This document shows, one piece after another, positions 24,896 to 34,110 of a stretch of DNA of 64,000 bases (its first letter is position 1; every line of letters starts with the position of its first letter). The notes below the pieces were generated by a model. It ran no database searches, was not told where the DNA came from, and saw nothing but the letters and a program-made list of their open reading frames with translations. The DNA lies in the NCBI GenBank assembly GCA_021773115.1, contig JAJFKS010000017.1, positions 248,001-312,000 of the forward strand. Reading direction: 5' to 3'. Both the position numbers and the translations under genes were made by a program. Origin of the DNA: Woeseiaceae bacterium. GTDB lineage: Bacteria; Pseudomonadota; Gammaproteobacteria; Steroidobacterales; Woeseiaceae.

Positions 24896-26302
24896 ATGGT
24901 CCGTGCATTGGACGACGGCAGGATCGACGGCGGGGCTGAACAGCGCCTCAAAGTCCCGCCCAACTCCATAGAAGCGGAACAATCGCTTCTCGGTGGCTTG
25001 ATGCTCGACGCGCTCGCCTGGGACAAAGTTGCCGACGTCATCATTAGCGATGATTTTTATCGCAAAGACCATCGCCTCATATTTACGGCGATCGCCAACC
25101 TGATTGAAAGTGGCAGTCCTTGCGATGTTGTGACCGTTTCCGAACATCTGGATGGACGCGGCGAACTCGATGGCGCCGGCGGCCTCGAATACCTGGCAAC
25201 ACTGACCAATGAAACCGCCGGTGCGGCGAATGCTCGTGCCTACGCGAAAATTCTGCGAGAGCGATCCACGCTTCGTGCGTTGATCAGCGCCGGCAATGAA
25301 ATTGCTGGCAGCGCGTTCACGACTGACGGTCGAACTGCCGCCGAAGTGCTCGAGAACGCCGAGAAAATGGTGTTCGATATTGCCGAGAAGGGCAATCGTG
25401 GGCGCAAGGGTTTCATGTCTTTAAAGGACATTCTCCCCGCGGCGGTGGACAGAATCGACTTGTTGCATCAATCTGATGGCGACATCACCGGGGTTTCAAC
25501 CGGCTACACGGAATTCGACAAGTTGACCGCCGGCCTGCAGCCGGGTGATCTCGTTATCATTGCCGGCCGTCCGTCGATGGGCAAAACGACTTTGGCCGTG
25601 AATATCGCCGAGAATGCCGCTATCGGTGCAAAAGTACCCACCGCGATATTTTCGATGGAAATGCCAGCGCAACAACTTGCGTTTCGCATGATTTCTTCAT
25701 TGGGGCGTGTCGATCAAACGCATTTGCGAACCGGTAAGTTTCCCGACGAAGACTGGTCGCGGATCAATACTGCCGTGCAGTTAATGTCCGAGGCACCAAT
25801 TTATATTGACGATACACCGGGTCTCGCGCCGAGCGAGATTCGAGCTCGCGCGCGACGCCTGCAGCGCGAACATGGCCTTGGCCTGATCGTCGTTGACTAC
25901 CTGCAGCTGATGCAGGTGCACGGGTCGACTGAGAATCGTGCGACCGAGATATCCGAGATTTCGCGAGGCCTCAAAGCGCTGGCCAAAGAACTTGAATGCC
26001 CGGTAATCGCATTGTCGCAGCTTAATCGAGGTGTCGAACAACGTACCGACAAGCGTCCGGTCATGTCAGACTTGCGTGAGTCGGGCGCAATTGAGCAGGA
26101 CGCGGATCTCATCGTCTTCATCTATCGCGAAGAAGTGTATAACCCGGACACACCGCGAAAAGGTGTCGCCGACATCGCGATCGCGAAACAACGAAATGGC
26201 CCAATCGGTGACTTTCCACTGACGTTTGTTGGTCGCTACACCAAGTTCGAGAACTGGGTGCCGGATACCTACAACGACTTCCCCGAAGGGGGCTACCAGT
26301 AA
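24896..26302 (+). CDS. dnaB: Replicative DNA helicase DnaB
   Basis: Hexameric 5'-3' helicase of the replication fork, 468 aa. The N-terminal domain (about 20-125) starts with VPPNSIEAEQSLLGGLMLD and interacts with primase. The RecA-like C-terminal domain contains Walker A GRPSMGKTTLA, the H1a region IFSMEMPAQQLAFRM, Walker B LIVVDYLQLM, and arginine-rich DLRESGAIEQDADLI and VAKQRNG-like elements. No intein is inserted at the Walker A or later sites. It is the last gene of the rpsF-dnaB block and convergent with the FHA gene. Confidence 0.99.
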   Translation: MVRALDDGRIDGGAEQRLKVPPNSIEAEQSLLGGLMLDALAWDKVADVIISDDFYRKDHRLIFTAIANLIESGSPCDVVTVSEHLDGRGELDGAGGLEYLATLTNETAGAANARAYAKILRERSTLRALISAGNEIAGSAFTTDGRTAAEVLENAEKMVFDIAEKGNRGRKGFMSLKDILPAAVDRIDLLHQSDGDITGVSTGYTEFDKLTAGLQPGDLVIIAGRPSMGKTTLAVNIAENAAIGAKVPTAIFSMEMPAQQLAFRMISSLGRVDQTHLRTGKFPDEDWSRINTAVQLMSEAPIYIDDTPGLAPSEIRARARRLQREHGLGLIVVDYLQLMQVHGSTENRATEISEISRGLKALAKELECPVIALSQLNRGVEQRTDKRPVMSDLRESGAIEQDADLIVFIYREEVYNPDTPRKGVADIAIAKQRNGPIGDFPLTFVGRYTKFENWVPDTYNDFPEGGYQ

Positions 26303-26399
26303 GTGTAGAAGAACTCGCGCCCTGGGCTGACGCGACCACATGCAGACGTGTCTGTGACGAAATGAACCGGGCGGTACGCGAGATCGTTGATTAGAGCCG

Positions 26400-26421
26400 T
26401 AGCGCCTGAGATCAGGCGCTA
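26400..26421. repeat. Perfect inverted repeat between dnaB and the FHA gene
   Basis: TAGCGCCTGA-GA-TCAGGCGCTA, 10-bp arms and 2-nt centre, overlaps the stop codon of the FHA gene. It lies between convergent genes, where a bidirectional terminator would be expected, but neither strand has a T-run after the stem, so termination is unproved. Confidence 0.55.
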
Positions 26422-27281
26422 AAGAATCCCATCTTCACACCTGCCAGCTGGACGACGTCATTGTCCTGAAGCTTGCGAGCTTGCGCACCAATTGGCTGTC
26501 CATTTACCAGCGGGTAATCGCCGTCCTTACCGGATTCAACGTGCACGATGTAGTAGCCCTCGGCGCGGCGAGTGATTGCAGCCACCTGAACACCCGGTCG
26601 ACCGAGAGTCGTCAGCGCTTTGGTCAGTTCCAGTTCGCGACCGGCAAACGCTCCGCTGAGCACCTGTAGTTTCGCGAGCGGTAGTGCGTTCGGCGCATTC
26701 GCCGGATCAATACCGTGCGAGGTTTCAGTGTGCGCGACCCGTTCCTCGAGTTTAGGTGCTTTGGGTTTCTCTTGCAGCGCTGCAGCTTCTTCAGGGTCCA
26801 GTTTTACCGCGGCGGCGGCGTCTGATTTGTCGTCTGAGAAATCACGCTTCTTGTTACTGTCTGCAATCTCTGCGGCGGCGACAGCTGCTGCTTTCTCGGC
26901 CGCAGCTTCGGCTTTTGCGAGCTGGTCAGCATTTTGCTGGCCGGCCGGAATGACCATGGTTTTTTCAAACTCATCCTGTTCGGTTTCATTTATTTGTTGG
27001 TCGGAGAAACGCAATTGGTGGTGACCGATCGTGATGACGTCACCGTGTTGCAAGGCATGTTTCTTGATCAGCTTGCCATTGACGTAGGTGCCATTGGTGC
27101 TGTTCAAATCCTCGAGAAAGGAATCATTCAGGATATTGATGATCAGTGAATGATGTCCGCTGACCGCTGGATTATCGATGCGAACATCGTTGTCCGGCAG
27201 GCGGCCAATGGTGTAGCGTTCCTTGGACATGTTGTATTCAGCCAAGACCTGGTTGTCGAGACTAAGTATTAACCTTGCCAT
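26412..27281 (-). CDS. Protein with two FHA domains
   Basis: 289-aa soluble protein with a phosphothreonine-binding FHA domain at each end. FHA1 (about 20-95) has the core residues GR (TIGRLPDND), S..H (AVSGHHSLI) and N (NSTNGTYVNG). An Ala/Glu/Lys-rich linker (about 100-205) with a TMVIP segment that could be a phosphorylation site follows. FHA2 (about 208-289) has TLGRPG and VNGQPI but lacks the S..H pair, so it may be degenerate. Downstream of the PP2C phosphatase and Ser/Thr kinase genes on the same strand, it is the likely phospho-reader or substrate of the pair. Confidence 0.9.
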   Translation of the reverse strand: MARLILSLDNQVLAEYNMSKERYTIGRLPDNDVRIDNPAVSGHHSLIINILNDSFLEDLNSTNGTYVNGKLIKKHALQHGDVITIGHHQLRFSDQQINETEQDEFEKTMVIPAGQQNADQLAKAEAAAEKAAAVAAAEIADSNKKRDFSDDKSDAAAAVKLDPEEAAALQEKPKAPKLEERVAHTETSHGIDPANAPNALPLAKLQVLSGAFAGRELELTKALTTLGRPGVQVAAITRRAEGYYIVHVESGKDGDYPLVNGQPIGAQARKLQDNDVVQLAGVKMGFFSA

Positions 27282-27321
27282 GATTTCTCGCTCTTAATTT
27301 GATGCTCTCCTAGCACACAGC

Positions 27322-28149
27322 CTAGGAACGAAATAGACCAGCAATCTTCGCAAACAGGCCCTTTTTTGCCGGGAAGGCTTCCTTAACCTGAGCAAGCATT
27401 ACCGACACATTGTCACGCCCACCATGATCATTAGCCAGGTCCACCAGCTGTTGACCAACGACGTCAAGACTATCATTAAAAGTACTGATAGTTAAGTGAA
27501 TATCGTCATCCTCGACCATGTCAGGGAGACCGTCCGAGCACAATAAATAAATGTCATCCGGAAGCACCTCATACTCGTGAACTTCGACCTCGACAGTAGG
27601 TTCGACCCCCAGTGCGCGGGTGACGTAGTTACGATTGGTTGAGCGTTGTGCTTCCTCGGCCGAGTAAAATCCCCGATCAACCAGTTCCTGCAGCAGTGAA
27701 TGGTCGAGTGTGACCTGATCCAGTTTGCCGCCGCGCAGCCGATAGGCCCGTGAATCGCCAACATGTGCGATTGAGACCTTGTCGTCGTAGAACATGCAGG
27801 CAACGATGGTTGTGCCCATGCCTTCGCAGTGCGTCTGACTTTGTGCCGTTTGGTAAATAATCTTGTTGGCGCGATAGACCGCGTCTCTGAGTACGATCGA
27901 CTGTCGCATCATGCCGCTGTGCGGGTCGATGTCGCCGCGCTCCTCGCGACTGGCCCCATCGGCAGCCAGGTCCGAGACAATCTGAACTGCAATGCCGCTG
28001 GCAACTTCGCCCGCGTTATAGCCGCCCATACCGTCGGCCAGAACCATCAGGCCAATGTCGCCATCCGATCCGATGGCATCCTCGTTGTGCTCGCGAACAC
28101 GACCGGTGTCGGTGAGTTCGGCAAACATAATCTTTCCGCGAAGTGTCAT
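27322..28149 (-). CDS. PP2C-family Ser/Thr protein phosphatase
   Basis: Metal-dependent phosphatase of 275 aa, a PppA/Stp1-type protein. Metal and catalytic motifs are all present: REHNEDA, VLADGMGGYNAGEVAS, HVGDSRAYRLR, LCSDGLPD and GGRDNVSVML. It carries a C-terminal extension of about 20 residues (KKGLFAKIAGLFRS) that looks amphipathic and may touch the membrane. It starts 12 nt after the Ser/Thr kinase gene and precedes the FHA gene by 40 nt. The start may be ATG 28149 or ATG 28128. Confidence 0.96.
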   Translation of the reverse strand: MTLRGKIMFAELTDTGRVREHNEDAIGSDGDIGLMVLADGMGGYNAGEVASGIAVQIVSDLAADGASREERGDIDPHSGMMRQSIVLRDAVYRANKIIYQTAQSQTHCEGMGTTIVACMFYDDKVSIAHVGDSRAYRLRGGKLDQVTLDHSLLQELVDRGFYSAEEAQRSTNRNYVTRALGVEPTVEVEVHEYEVLPDDIYLLCSDGLPDMVEDDDIHLTISTFNDSLDVVGQQLVDLANDHGGRDNVSVMLAQVKEAFPAKKGLFAKIAGLFRS

Positions 28150-28161
28150 AGGTGGGTTCTT

Positions 28162-30249
28162 TTAGGAAACTCTTGCGCAATTTCGCAATGCAATAGCCAT
28201 CTCGGCGCCGCAAGAAAAGCGATCTTGTGGGCGTTTTGCCAGTGCCTTCATCAGGACGGCATCAACGCTTGGCGGTATGCCAGCACGTCGACTGGACACC
28301 GGTGCAGGGTCATCAGTTGTTATTTTTGTCATTAAGACCGCAATGTTCGTTGCTTTGAACGGAACCTCACCCACTAAGAGCTCGTATAGAGTAACACCAA
28401 GTGAAAACAAGTCCGAGAGCCCAGTCAAATCTTCTGCACCGAGTTGTTCGGGCGACATGTACATTGGTGTGCCCAAAACGATTCCCGTTTTGGTCTTATT
28501 GTTGTCCGTCATCCGGGCAACGCCGAAATCGCTAATCTTCATTGTGCCGTCTTTGGGATTGTAGAGCAGATTGGCGGGCTTGATGTCGCGGTGAATGACG
28601 CCCTGGTTGTGTGCGTAATCGAGGGCTCCAGCGCAGGATGCGGCGAGTTCGAGGGCGCGCCTGGGCGCCAGAAGTCGTCTCGGATCGGTAAAATCCCGTA
28701 GCGGTATGCCAGGCACATACTCCATGGCGATATAGGCAAGACCCTTATCCTCGCCCGCATCAAATACGGTAATGATGTTCGGATGCGTGAGGCGTCCGGC
28801 CGACTCGGCTTCGCGATAAAATCGTAGCCGCGCCTCCTTGAGTTCCTCATCCTCGAATTCTTTCTCGATCGGAATGGCTTTGACCGCAACGGCACGATTG
28901 ATACGAGGGTCTTTGGCGAGATAAACCGCCCCCATTGCGCCACGGCCAATCCTGCGTTCAATGACGTATCGCCCCAGTCGCTCCGGTGCACCTTTGGCCA
29001 GCTGAGCACCTGCGTCCGGCATCGTCAGCGTGCCTTGCGTACGCTTCATCCATTCCAGCACCGCTTCGGCGCGTTCCGGTTTCGCTTGTTGTTCGAAGGC
29101 AAGCGACAGTTTGTACATGACCGCGGCTATTGTCTCTGAGGGGTGACAGCGGCGAAATTCCGCGAATGCGGGCTCAAGACGGCCAGCCGCCAGGAAGTCG
29201 CTGCCTTTACGAAACGCATCACCTGAAGCCTTTTTGACGTCGACGACCAGCCAGGCGCTAAGGATGGCCACGCCGAGAAATATAAGAATGGGACGCCCGA
29301 GGTCGATTCGTACATGCAAGCCGAACAGCAGTGCAGCCTCGAGCAACAGCAGTATGGCGATTACCGTCACAGTCAGGACGGCAATATCGCGGCGGTTTCG
29401 GTCGGGCAGGAAGAGCACAGCAACAATCGCCAACATCGCAGGTATCAGGTACTCGAGCGCCTGGATACTTGCCGGCGTCGCAATCGTGCGATCGTTTTCA
29501 AGGTCGGCCAGCAGCGTCGCCATCACTTCCGATACGGTGACGAACTGGCCTGATGGCAGAACACTGGTTGCGCCTGTGAATGGCATATCCGAGTCAACGA
29601 AGACCGTTGCGTCCTTGAGCGAGGCTACCTGCTGGCTCTGCAGGAGCTTCTTAATGTCGATACGCGGCAATTCCACGTAGCTCGAAAAGTAGATGTACTC
29701 GTCCGCGGCAGAGAGCATTCCGGCGGGTTCAGTCGCCGCCTTGTCAAAGCTGACGGCCAACGGCAGTGACGGCGATTTCACTCCGCCGTTGAAGTGCCAC
29801 AACACCGATTTTCTCAGGATATTGTCCGTGTCGGCTTGCACAGCGACAACGCCACTCGACCTGGCTACATCGGACAGGCGGTGTCGAGTCGGGACGTAGA
29901 CTCGGGCGCCCGAGCCGAGCAGCGCGCTCCATGCCGGTAGCTCGTCCGTTACAGAAATTTCGGGTGGATTTGCCAGAATAATTCGGCGTACGCCTGATTT
30001 TTGCAGTGACTCGATGACTTTGCCGTAGTTATCGAGCAGTTCATCCTGGCTCAGACGCGAGCCATCAATGCTCGCAATATAGGTATTCTCAGACGCCTGG
30101 TTGGGCATACCGCCGGCAAGCTGGTCGTAGACCAGGCGATCGGCGGCTGTGAACCACTGCGCCAGGGGCCCGTACACCAGCAACAGCAAAATGCTGGCGA
30201 ACGAAAGCGCGATAATTCGATTGCGTTTTTGTTGTGCCGCCGTGTCCAA
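28162..30249 (-). CDS. CHASE2-domain transmembrane Ser/Thr protein kinase
   Basis: 695-aa membrane kinase. Order: N-terminal membrane segment (about 12-28), extracytoplasmic CHASE2 sensor (about 30-260), three C-terminal membrane helices typical of CHASE2 (about 265-340), a linker with helical repeats (about 345-415), and a Hanks-type kinase domain (about 425-690). Kinase motifs: GRGAMGAVYLAKD (P loop), AVKAI (Lys), HRDIKPANLL (catalytic Asp), DFGVAR (Mg), GTPMYMSPEQ. The start is TTG; an in-frame TGA 9 nt upstream leaves no other choice. It is first in the kinase-phosphatase-FHA run. The signal sensed by CHASE2 is unknown. Confidence 0.95.
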   Translation of the reverse strand: MDTAAQQKRNRIIALSFASILLLLVYGPLAQWFTAADRLVYDQLAGGMPNQASENTYIASIDGSRLSQDELLDNYGKVIESLQKSGVRRIILANPPEISVTDELPAWSALLGSGARVYVPTRHRLSDVARSSGVVAVQADTDNILRKSVLWHFNGGVKSPSLPLAVSFDKAATEPAGMLSAADEYIYFSSYVELPRIDIKKLLQSQQVASLKDATVFVDSDMPFTGATSVLPSGQFVTVSEVMATLLADLENDRTIATPASIQALEYLIPAMLAIVAVLFLPDRNRRDIAVLTVTVIAILLLLEAALLFGLHVRIDLGRPILIFLGVAILSAWLVVDVKKASGDAFRKGSDFLAAGRLEPAFAEFRRCHPSETIAAVMYKLSLAFEQQAKPERAEAVLEWMKRTQGTLTMPDAGAQLAKGAPERLGRYVIERRIGRGAMGAVYLAKDPRINRAVAVKAIPIEKEFEDEELKEARLRFYREAESAGRLTHPNIITVFDAGEDKGLAYIAMEYVPGIPLRDFTDPRRLLAPRRALELAASCAGALDYAHNQGVIHRDIKPANLLYNPKDGTMKISDFGVARMTDNNKTKTGIVLGTPMYMSPEQLGAEDLTGLSDLFSLGVTLYELLVGEVPFKATNIAVLMTKITTDDPAPVSSRRAGIPPSVDAVLMKALAKRPQDRFSCGAEMAIALRNCARVS

Positions 30250-30434
30250 AGTAGGTCATGTCCCTGTTTTAATGGCGAAAGTATAGGCAAATGTCAGCAC
30301 CCTTAATGAGATAGGGTTGGCACTTTTTATGTAATACAGCCTCTGGAAGCGGTGCTATCATTGGCCTCGGCCAGAATGCGCGAATTTAACAATTATGGTC
30401 CTGCGGTTCGCGAAAATGGCATTGGGTATTTCCA

Positions 30435-30463
30435 TTAAGCCTTACAAAACAAATACTTATAAT
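30435..30463 (+). promoter_or_regulatory. Candidate promoter of radA
   Basis: A consensus -10 TATAAT (30458-30463) has TTAAGC 17 nt upstream as a weak -35. It lies in the 287-nt divergent gap between the Ser/Thr kinase gene and radA, which otherwise shows no gene. Confidence 0.45.
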
Positions 30464-30536
30464 CTCGCTGTCATTTGCTTATTGTCCGCCGCGCGCGAGT
30501 TCCTTTTCATTGCCAGCACCTGTGAGGTCGACCACC

Positions 30537-31871
30537 GTGGCTAAGGTCAAAATCGCCTACCTATGTACCGAATGCGGTGCCCACAGTCTCAAGTGGGCCG
30601 GGCAATGCCCGGATTGTGCGGCCTGGAATACGCTCACGGAAACCTCCATCAGCGCGACGAAATCGACGTCGTCCAGTCCGGCAACGACGCTGGACGCCTT
30701 GCCAGGCGACATTGAATTTCGGCATGGCACCGGTTTTCTGGAATTTGACCGTGTTCTCGGTGGGGGCCTGGTGCCGGGTGCTGTGGTATTGCTCGGCGGC
30801 GATCCCGGCGTTGGGAAATCAACGCTGTTGCAACAGGTTTCGGCCCAGTTGATGCAGGACGTGCCCGTTTGTTACGCCACCGGTGAGGAGTCGCTACGCC
30901 AGATTGGACAGCGCTCGTTGCGCCTCGGCCTTGACGCATCGTCGATGAATTTGCTGGCCGATGTATCGATTGAAAACGTATTGTCGTCAGCGCGCCAGTG
31001 CAAGGCGAAAGTGCTGGTGATTGACTCGATGCAAACGATGGTCAGCGACGGCGTTCCATCGGCACCTGGCTCGGTCGCACAACTGCGTGATGGTGTTGGC
31101 AAAGTCGTGCAGTTTGCGAAGCAAAACGATGTTGCAGTTTTCATCATCGGTCACGTCACCAAAGAAGGGGCGATTGCCGGCCCGCGAGTGGTCGAGCATA
31201 TGGTCGATACTGTGCTGTATTTTGAAAGTGACCCAGCGAGCCGCTATTCAATGATTCGAAGTGTCAAGAATCGGTTTGGCGCGAGCGGTGAAATGGGCGT
31301 GTTCGCGATGACGGAAACAGGCTTCCTCGAAGTGAGTAATCCATCCGCAATTTTTCTGTCGCGCGAATCAGTTGATGAACCCGGCAGTGTCGTATCGGTG
31401 ACCTGGGAGGGCAGTCGTCCACTGCTGGTCGAAATACAAGCGCTGGTTGCGGACGGCAACAGCAATTACGCAAAGCGCCTGGCCCAGGGTGTTGACCAGA
31501 ATCGCTTATCCTTGTTGCTCGCCGTATTGCAACGTCACGGCTCTCTATCAATTACAGACGAAGACGTCTTCGTCAATGTCGTCGGCGGGCTTCGAATCAG
31601 TGAGACGGCCGTCGACCTGCCATCGTTGCTTGCGATTGTTTCCAGTTTTCGCGACAAGGCAGCGCCGTCGCGGATGGTTTGCTTCGGTGAAATCGGCCTG
31701 GCCGGCGAAATTCGACCGGTGCGTTATGGCACCGAACGCATCGCTGCGGCAGCGAAGCAGGGCTTTACGCTTGCCATTGTGCCGAAGGGAAATGTGCCAA
31801 AGATCATTCCCGATGGCATAAAAGTTGTCGGCGTTCGAAGGCTCAGCGAAGCGCTGGATGAAGCATTTTAG
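30537..31871 (+). CDS. radA: DNA repair protein RadA
   Basis: RecA-related branch-migration helicase, 444 aa from a GTG at 30537 with GAGG 9 nt upstream (an upstream in-frame TTG at 30510 lacks ribosome-site support). It has the N-terminal zinc finger CTECGAHSLKWAGQCPDC, Walker A GGDPGVGKSTLL, Walker B-like VLVIDSMQT, the RadA-specific KNRFG motif, and a C-terminal Lon-protease-like domain (about 275-440, lacking protease function). Its 3' end overlaps the convergent CorC-type gene by 4 nt. In the linker after the zinc finger there is a short Thr/Ser-rich stretch. Confidence 0.98.
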   Translation: MAKVKIAYLCTECGAHSLKWAGQCPDCAAWNTLTETSISATKSTSSSPATTLDALPGDIEFRHGTGFLEFDRVLGGGLVPGAVVLLGGDPGVGKSTLLQQVSAQLMQDVPVCYATGEESLRQIGQRSLRLGLDASSMNLLADVSIENVLSSARQCKAKVLVIDSMQTMVSDGVPSAPGSVAQLRDGVGKVVQFAKQNDVAVFIIGHVTKEGAIAGPRVVEHMVDTVLYFESDPASRYSMIRSVKNRFGASGEMGVFAMTETGFLEVSNPSAIFLSRESVDEPGSVVSVTWEGSRPLLVEIQALVADGNSNYAKRLAQGVDQNRLSLLLAVLQRHGSLSITDEDVFVNVVGGLRISETAVDLPSLLAIVSSFRDKAAPSRMVCFGEIGLAGEIRPVRYGTERIAAAAKQGFTLAIVPKGNVPKIIPDGIKVVGVRRLSEALDEAF

Positions 31872-33154
31872 CGTACTTCCTGGTCTTCCACCGCATCCGG
31901 ATCCCGGGCCCCCACACGCACAGTGCGCACTCGGTTCTCGTCGGTTTCCACAATCTCGATTGGATAGCCATCAATTTTCAGACAGGTCGTTGGCGCCGGA
32001 ATAGTTTCCAGGTTTTCGACAATCAGGCCGTTGAGCGTTTTCGGGCCGTCCGTTGAAAAGTCCCAGTCCTGCGACCGATTCAGTTCACGGATGTTTGCCG
32101 TCGCATCCACGATATAGGTATCGGCACCGTCTTTGACGACGTCACTTTCATCATCGGCTGGGTCGGTCGTAAATTCTCCGACGATTTCTTCGAGTATATC
32201 TTCGAGCGTGACGACACCCTGGATGTCGCCGTATTCATCGACCACCATCGCGATGCGCTCGCGTCGTCGTTGAAACTGCACCAGCTGTTTACTCAATGGC
32301 GTGCCCTCGGGAACGTAGTAGGGCTCGGACAACAGATCCTGAATCTGGTTCTTGTTGAACTCCCTATGCGCAAGATTTGCGAGTCGCCGTAGATGCAAAA
32401 TGCCAATCATATTGTCGATGTCGTCACGATAAACCGGCAGCCGCGTATGCTGGCTCTCAGAAATGATTTTGACAATTTCGTCTTCGTCGTCATCTAGATC
32501 AATGCCGATAATTTCATTGTGCGGCACCATGACATCGTCGATCGTGACTTTTTCCAGGTCAAGAATACTCAATAACATTTGTTGATAGCGCGAAGAGATC
32601 CTGGCGCCAGCTTCATAAACAACGGTTCGGAGCTCTTCTCTGGTCAGCGACTGCAAATCGTTGTCCTGACTGCGCACGCCACAAAGAAACAAGACGCCGT
32701 TTGACGCCGCGTTGGTCAGCCAGACGATCGGATAGGTCAGCTTGAGCAACGGGTAGTAAATAAGTGCGGCTGGAAATGCCAGGCGTTCGGGGTGCATGGC
32801 TGCGAGTGTTTTAGGTGCGGCTTCCGAAAAGATCAGCACAACCAGGGTCAGGATAATTGTGCCAATTGCTACGGCCGGCTGGCCGCCGATTTTGAATGCG
32901 ATTATGGCTACCAGCGATGCAGCCGAGAAATTGACGAGGTTGTTGCCCAACAATATCAGGCCGATGATGCGGTCGGGCCGTTGCAACAACTGTTCTGCGA
33001 GCATCGCGCCTCGATGGCCTTCCTGGGCTTTGTGACGGAGCTGATAGCGATTGAGGCTCATGAGTGCTGTTTCCGAGCCAGAAAAAAACGCGGAAAGTAG
33101 CAGCAGCACAAAAAGCACGCCGAGTAGGCCTGCTAGCGGTATGTCGTCGCCCAA
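31868..33154 (-). CDS. CNNM/CorC-family membrane protein with CBS domains (HlyC/CorC, YfjD type)
   Basis: 428-aa inner-membrane protein of the CNNM family, related to YfjD of E. coli and implicated in Mg2+ or Co2+ homeostasis. Order: DUF21 membrane domain (about 1-185; FFSGSETALMSLNR), CBS pair (about 200-325; DVMVPHNEIIGID and VVDEYGDIQGVVTLEDILEEIVGEF), and a CorC_HlyC transporter-associated domain (about 340-415). It is convergent with radA (4-nt overlap) and downstream of ypjD. The transported ion, if any, cannot be read from the sequence. Confidence 0.94.
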   Translation of the reverse strand: MGDDIPLAGLLGVLFVLLLLSAFFSGSETALMSLNRYQLRHKAQEGHRGAMLAEQLLQRPDRIIGLILLGNNLVNFSAASLVAIIAFKIGGQPAVAIGTIILTLVVLIFSEAAPKTLAAMHPERLAFPAALIYYPLLKLTYPIVWLTNAASNGVLFLCGVRSQDNDLQSLTREELRTVVYEAGARISSRYQQMLLSILDLEKVTIDDVMVPHNEIIGIDLDDDEDEIVKIISESQHTRLPVYRDDIDNMIGILHLRRLANLAHREFNKNQIQDLLSEPYYVPEGTPLSKQLVQFQRRRERIAMVVDEYGDIQGVVTLEDILEEIVGEFTTDPADDESDVVKDGADTYIVDATANIRELNRSQDWDFSTDGPKTLNGLIVENLETIPAPTTCLKIDGYPIEIVETDENRVRTVRVGARDPDAVEDQEVR

Positions 33155-33227
33155 AAGAAGGGCACCTCCTGTTCAATCGATACAGTCAGTTCACCAGTCA
33201 ACCCGGAGACTGTCAAGAACGCTATTC

Positions 33228-34031
33228 TCAACTCCAGCTGAGGTTGAGGTGCTCCAGGATGAGCCGGGTTCCGAAATAGGCGAGGCAAAGCAGCAAATAG
33301 CCACCCAGGTACAGCTTTACTGCCCTCGGACCGCGCCATCCTGCGAAGAAGCGTCCTGCGAGCAGCGCTCCAAATACGCCAAGCGCAAGAATCGAAAAGA
33401 CGGTCTTGTGGGCCAGATGTTGTGCAAATAAATTTTCGACAAAAGCCAGCCCGGAAAGAATTGACAGTGCGAGCCCCGCAAAGCCAGCGCCCGCAATGCC
33501 GAAGAGCAAGCGTTCAGTCGTTTCGAGCGGCGCAAACAGGCTGTTGGCTGAGGACAGTTTACGAGCATGCAACCGCCGCTCCTGAACCATCGCATATAAG
33601 GCGACAATTGCACCGACAGTGATGAGGCCATACGACAGCAATGACGACAGCACATGAGCGCGTATCTGCCAGGTCATTGGTGTGTTGCCTGCCGTTGAAT
33701 TGTCAGCCAGGGTCACAAGCGCAACCAGGGCACCGAGCACTAGTAGCCCCGCGCTAATTCCACGCAATGTCGGTTCGAGTGCCGCGATCAACGCAATCAG
33801 TGCCAGCTCAAGGCCAATCATCGATGCGGTATTCGCCATCGACAGATTAAGTCCGTGATTAACATGTATTGTCGCGTAGAGATGTTGGCTGTGCAGCACT
33901 ATGCCAATTGCGAGCATCAGGAAGGACGCAATCAGCAATAGATTAGCCTGCGCAGTGAAGCGCGGCAGGCGCGTACCGGCAAAGCTCAAGGCAGCTAACA
34001 GGTACAGCAGGAAAATTGTGATTTCAGACAC
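33228..34031 (-). CDS. ypjD: Inner-membrane protein YpjD, cytochrome c assembly (CcsA/HemX-like) family
   Basis: 267-aa protein with eight hydrophobic segments and the HemX/CcsA-like core (WQIRAHVLSSLLSYGLITVGAIVALY, then LHARKL and LAHKTVFSILAL). Conserved histidines in these segments suggest haem or quinone association, but the role of YpjD is not well defined. It is divergent from the ffh region, as ypjD is in E. coli, and upstream of the CorC-type gene, the same arrangement as in other gammaproteobacteria. Confidence 0.93.
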   Translation of the reverse strand: MSEITIFLLYLLAALSFAGTRLPRFTAQANLLLIASFLMLAIGIVLHSQHLYATIHVNHGLNLSMANTASMIGLELALIALIAALEPTLRGISAGLLVLGALVALVTLADNSTAGNTPMTWQIRAHVLSSLLSYGLITVGAIVALYAMVQERRLHARKLSSANSLFAPLETTERLLFGIAGAGFAGLALSILSGLAFVENLFAQHLAHKTVFSILALGVFGALLAGRFFAGWRGPRAVKLYLGGYLLLCLAYFGTRLILEHLNLSWS

Positions 34032-34110
34032 AGAAACCCGGTAGGCACTAACCTAAGTTGGGATGCTCTTAATCATCCCATACGGCGTAGGTCAAGAGAA
34101 CCCTCCATCT

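Noticed and set aside
26400..26421. Intrinsic terminator shared by dnaB and the FHA gene
   Set aside because: The inverted repeat is perfect but has no T-run on either strand; kept only as a repeat.
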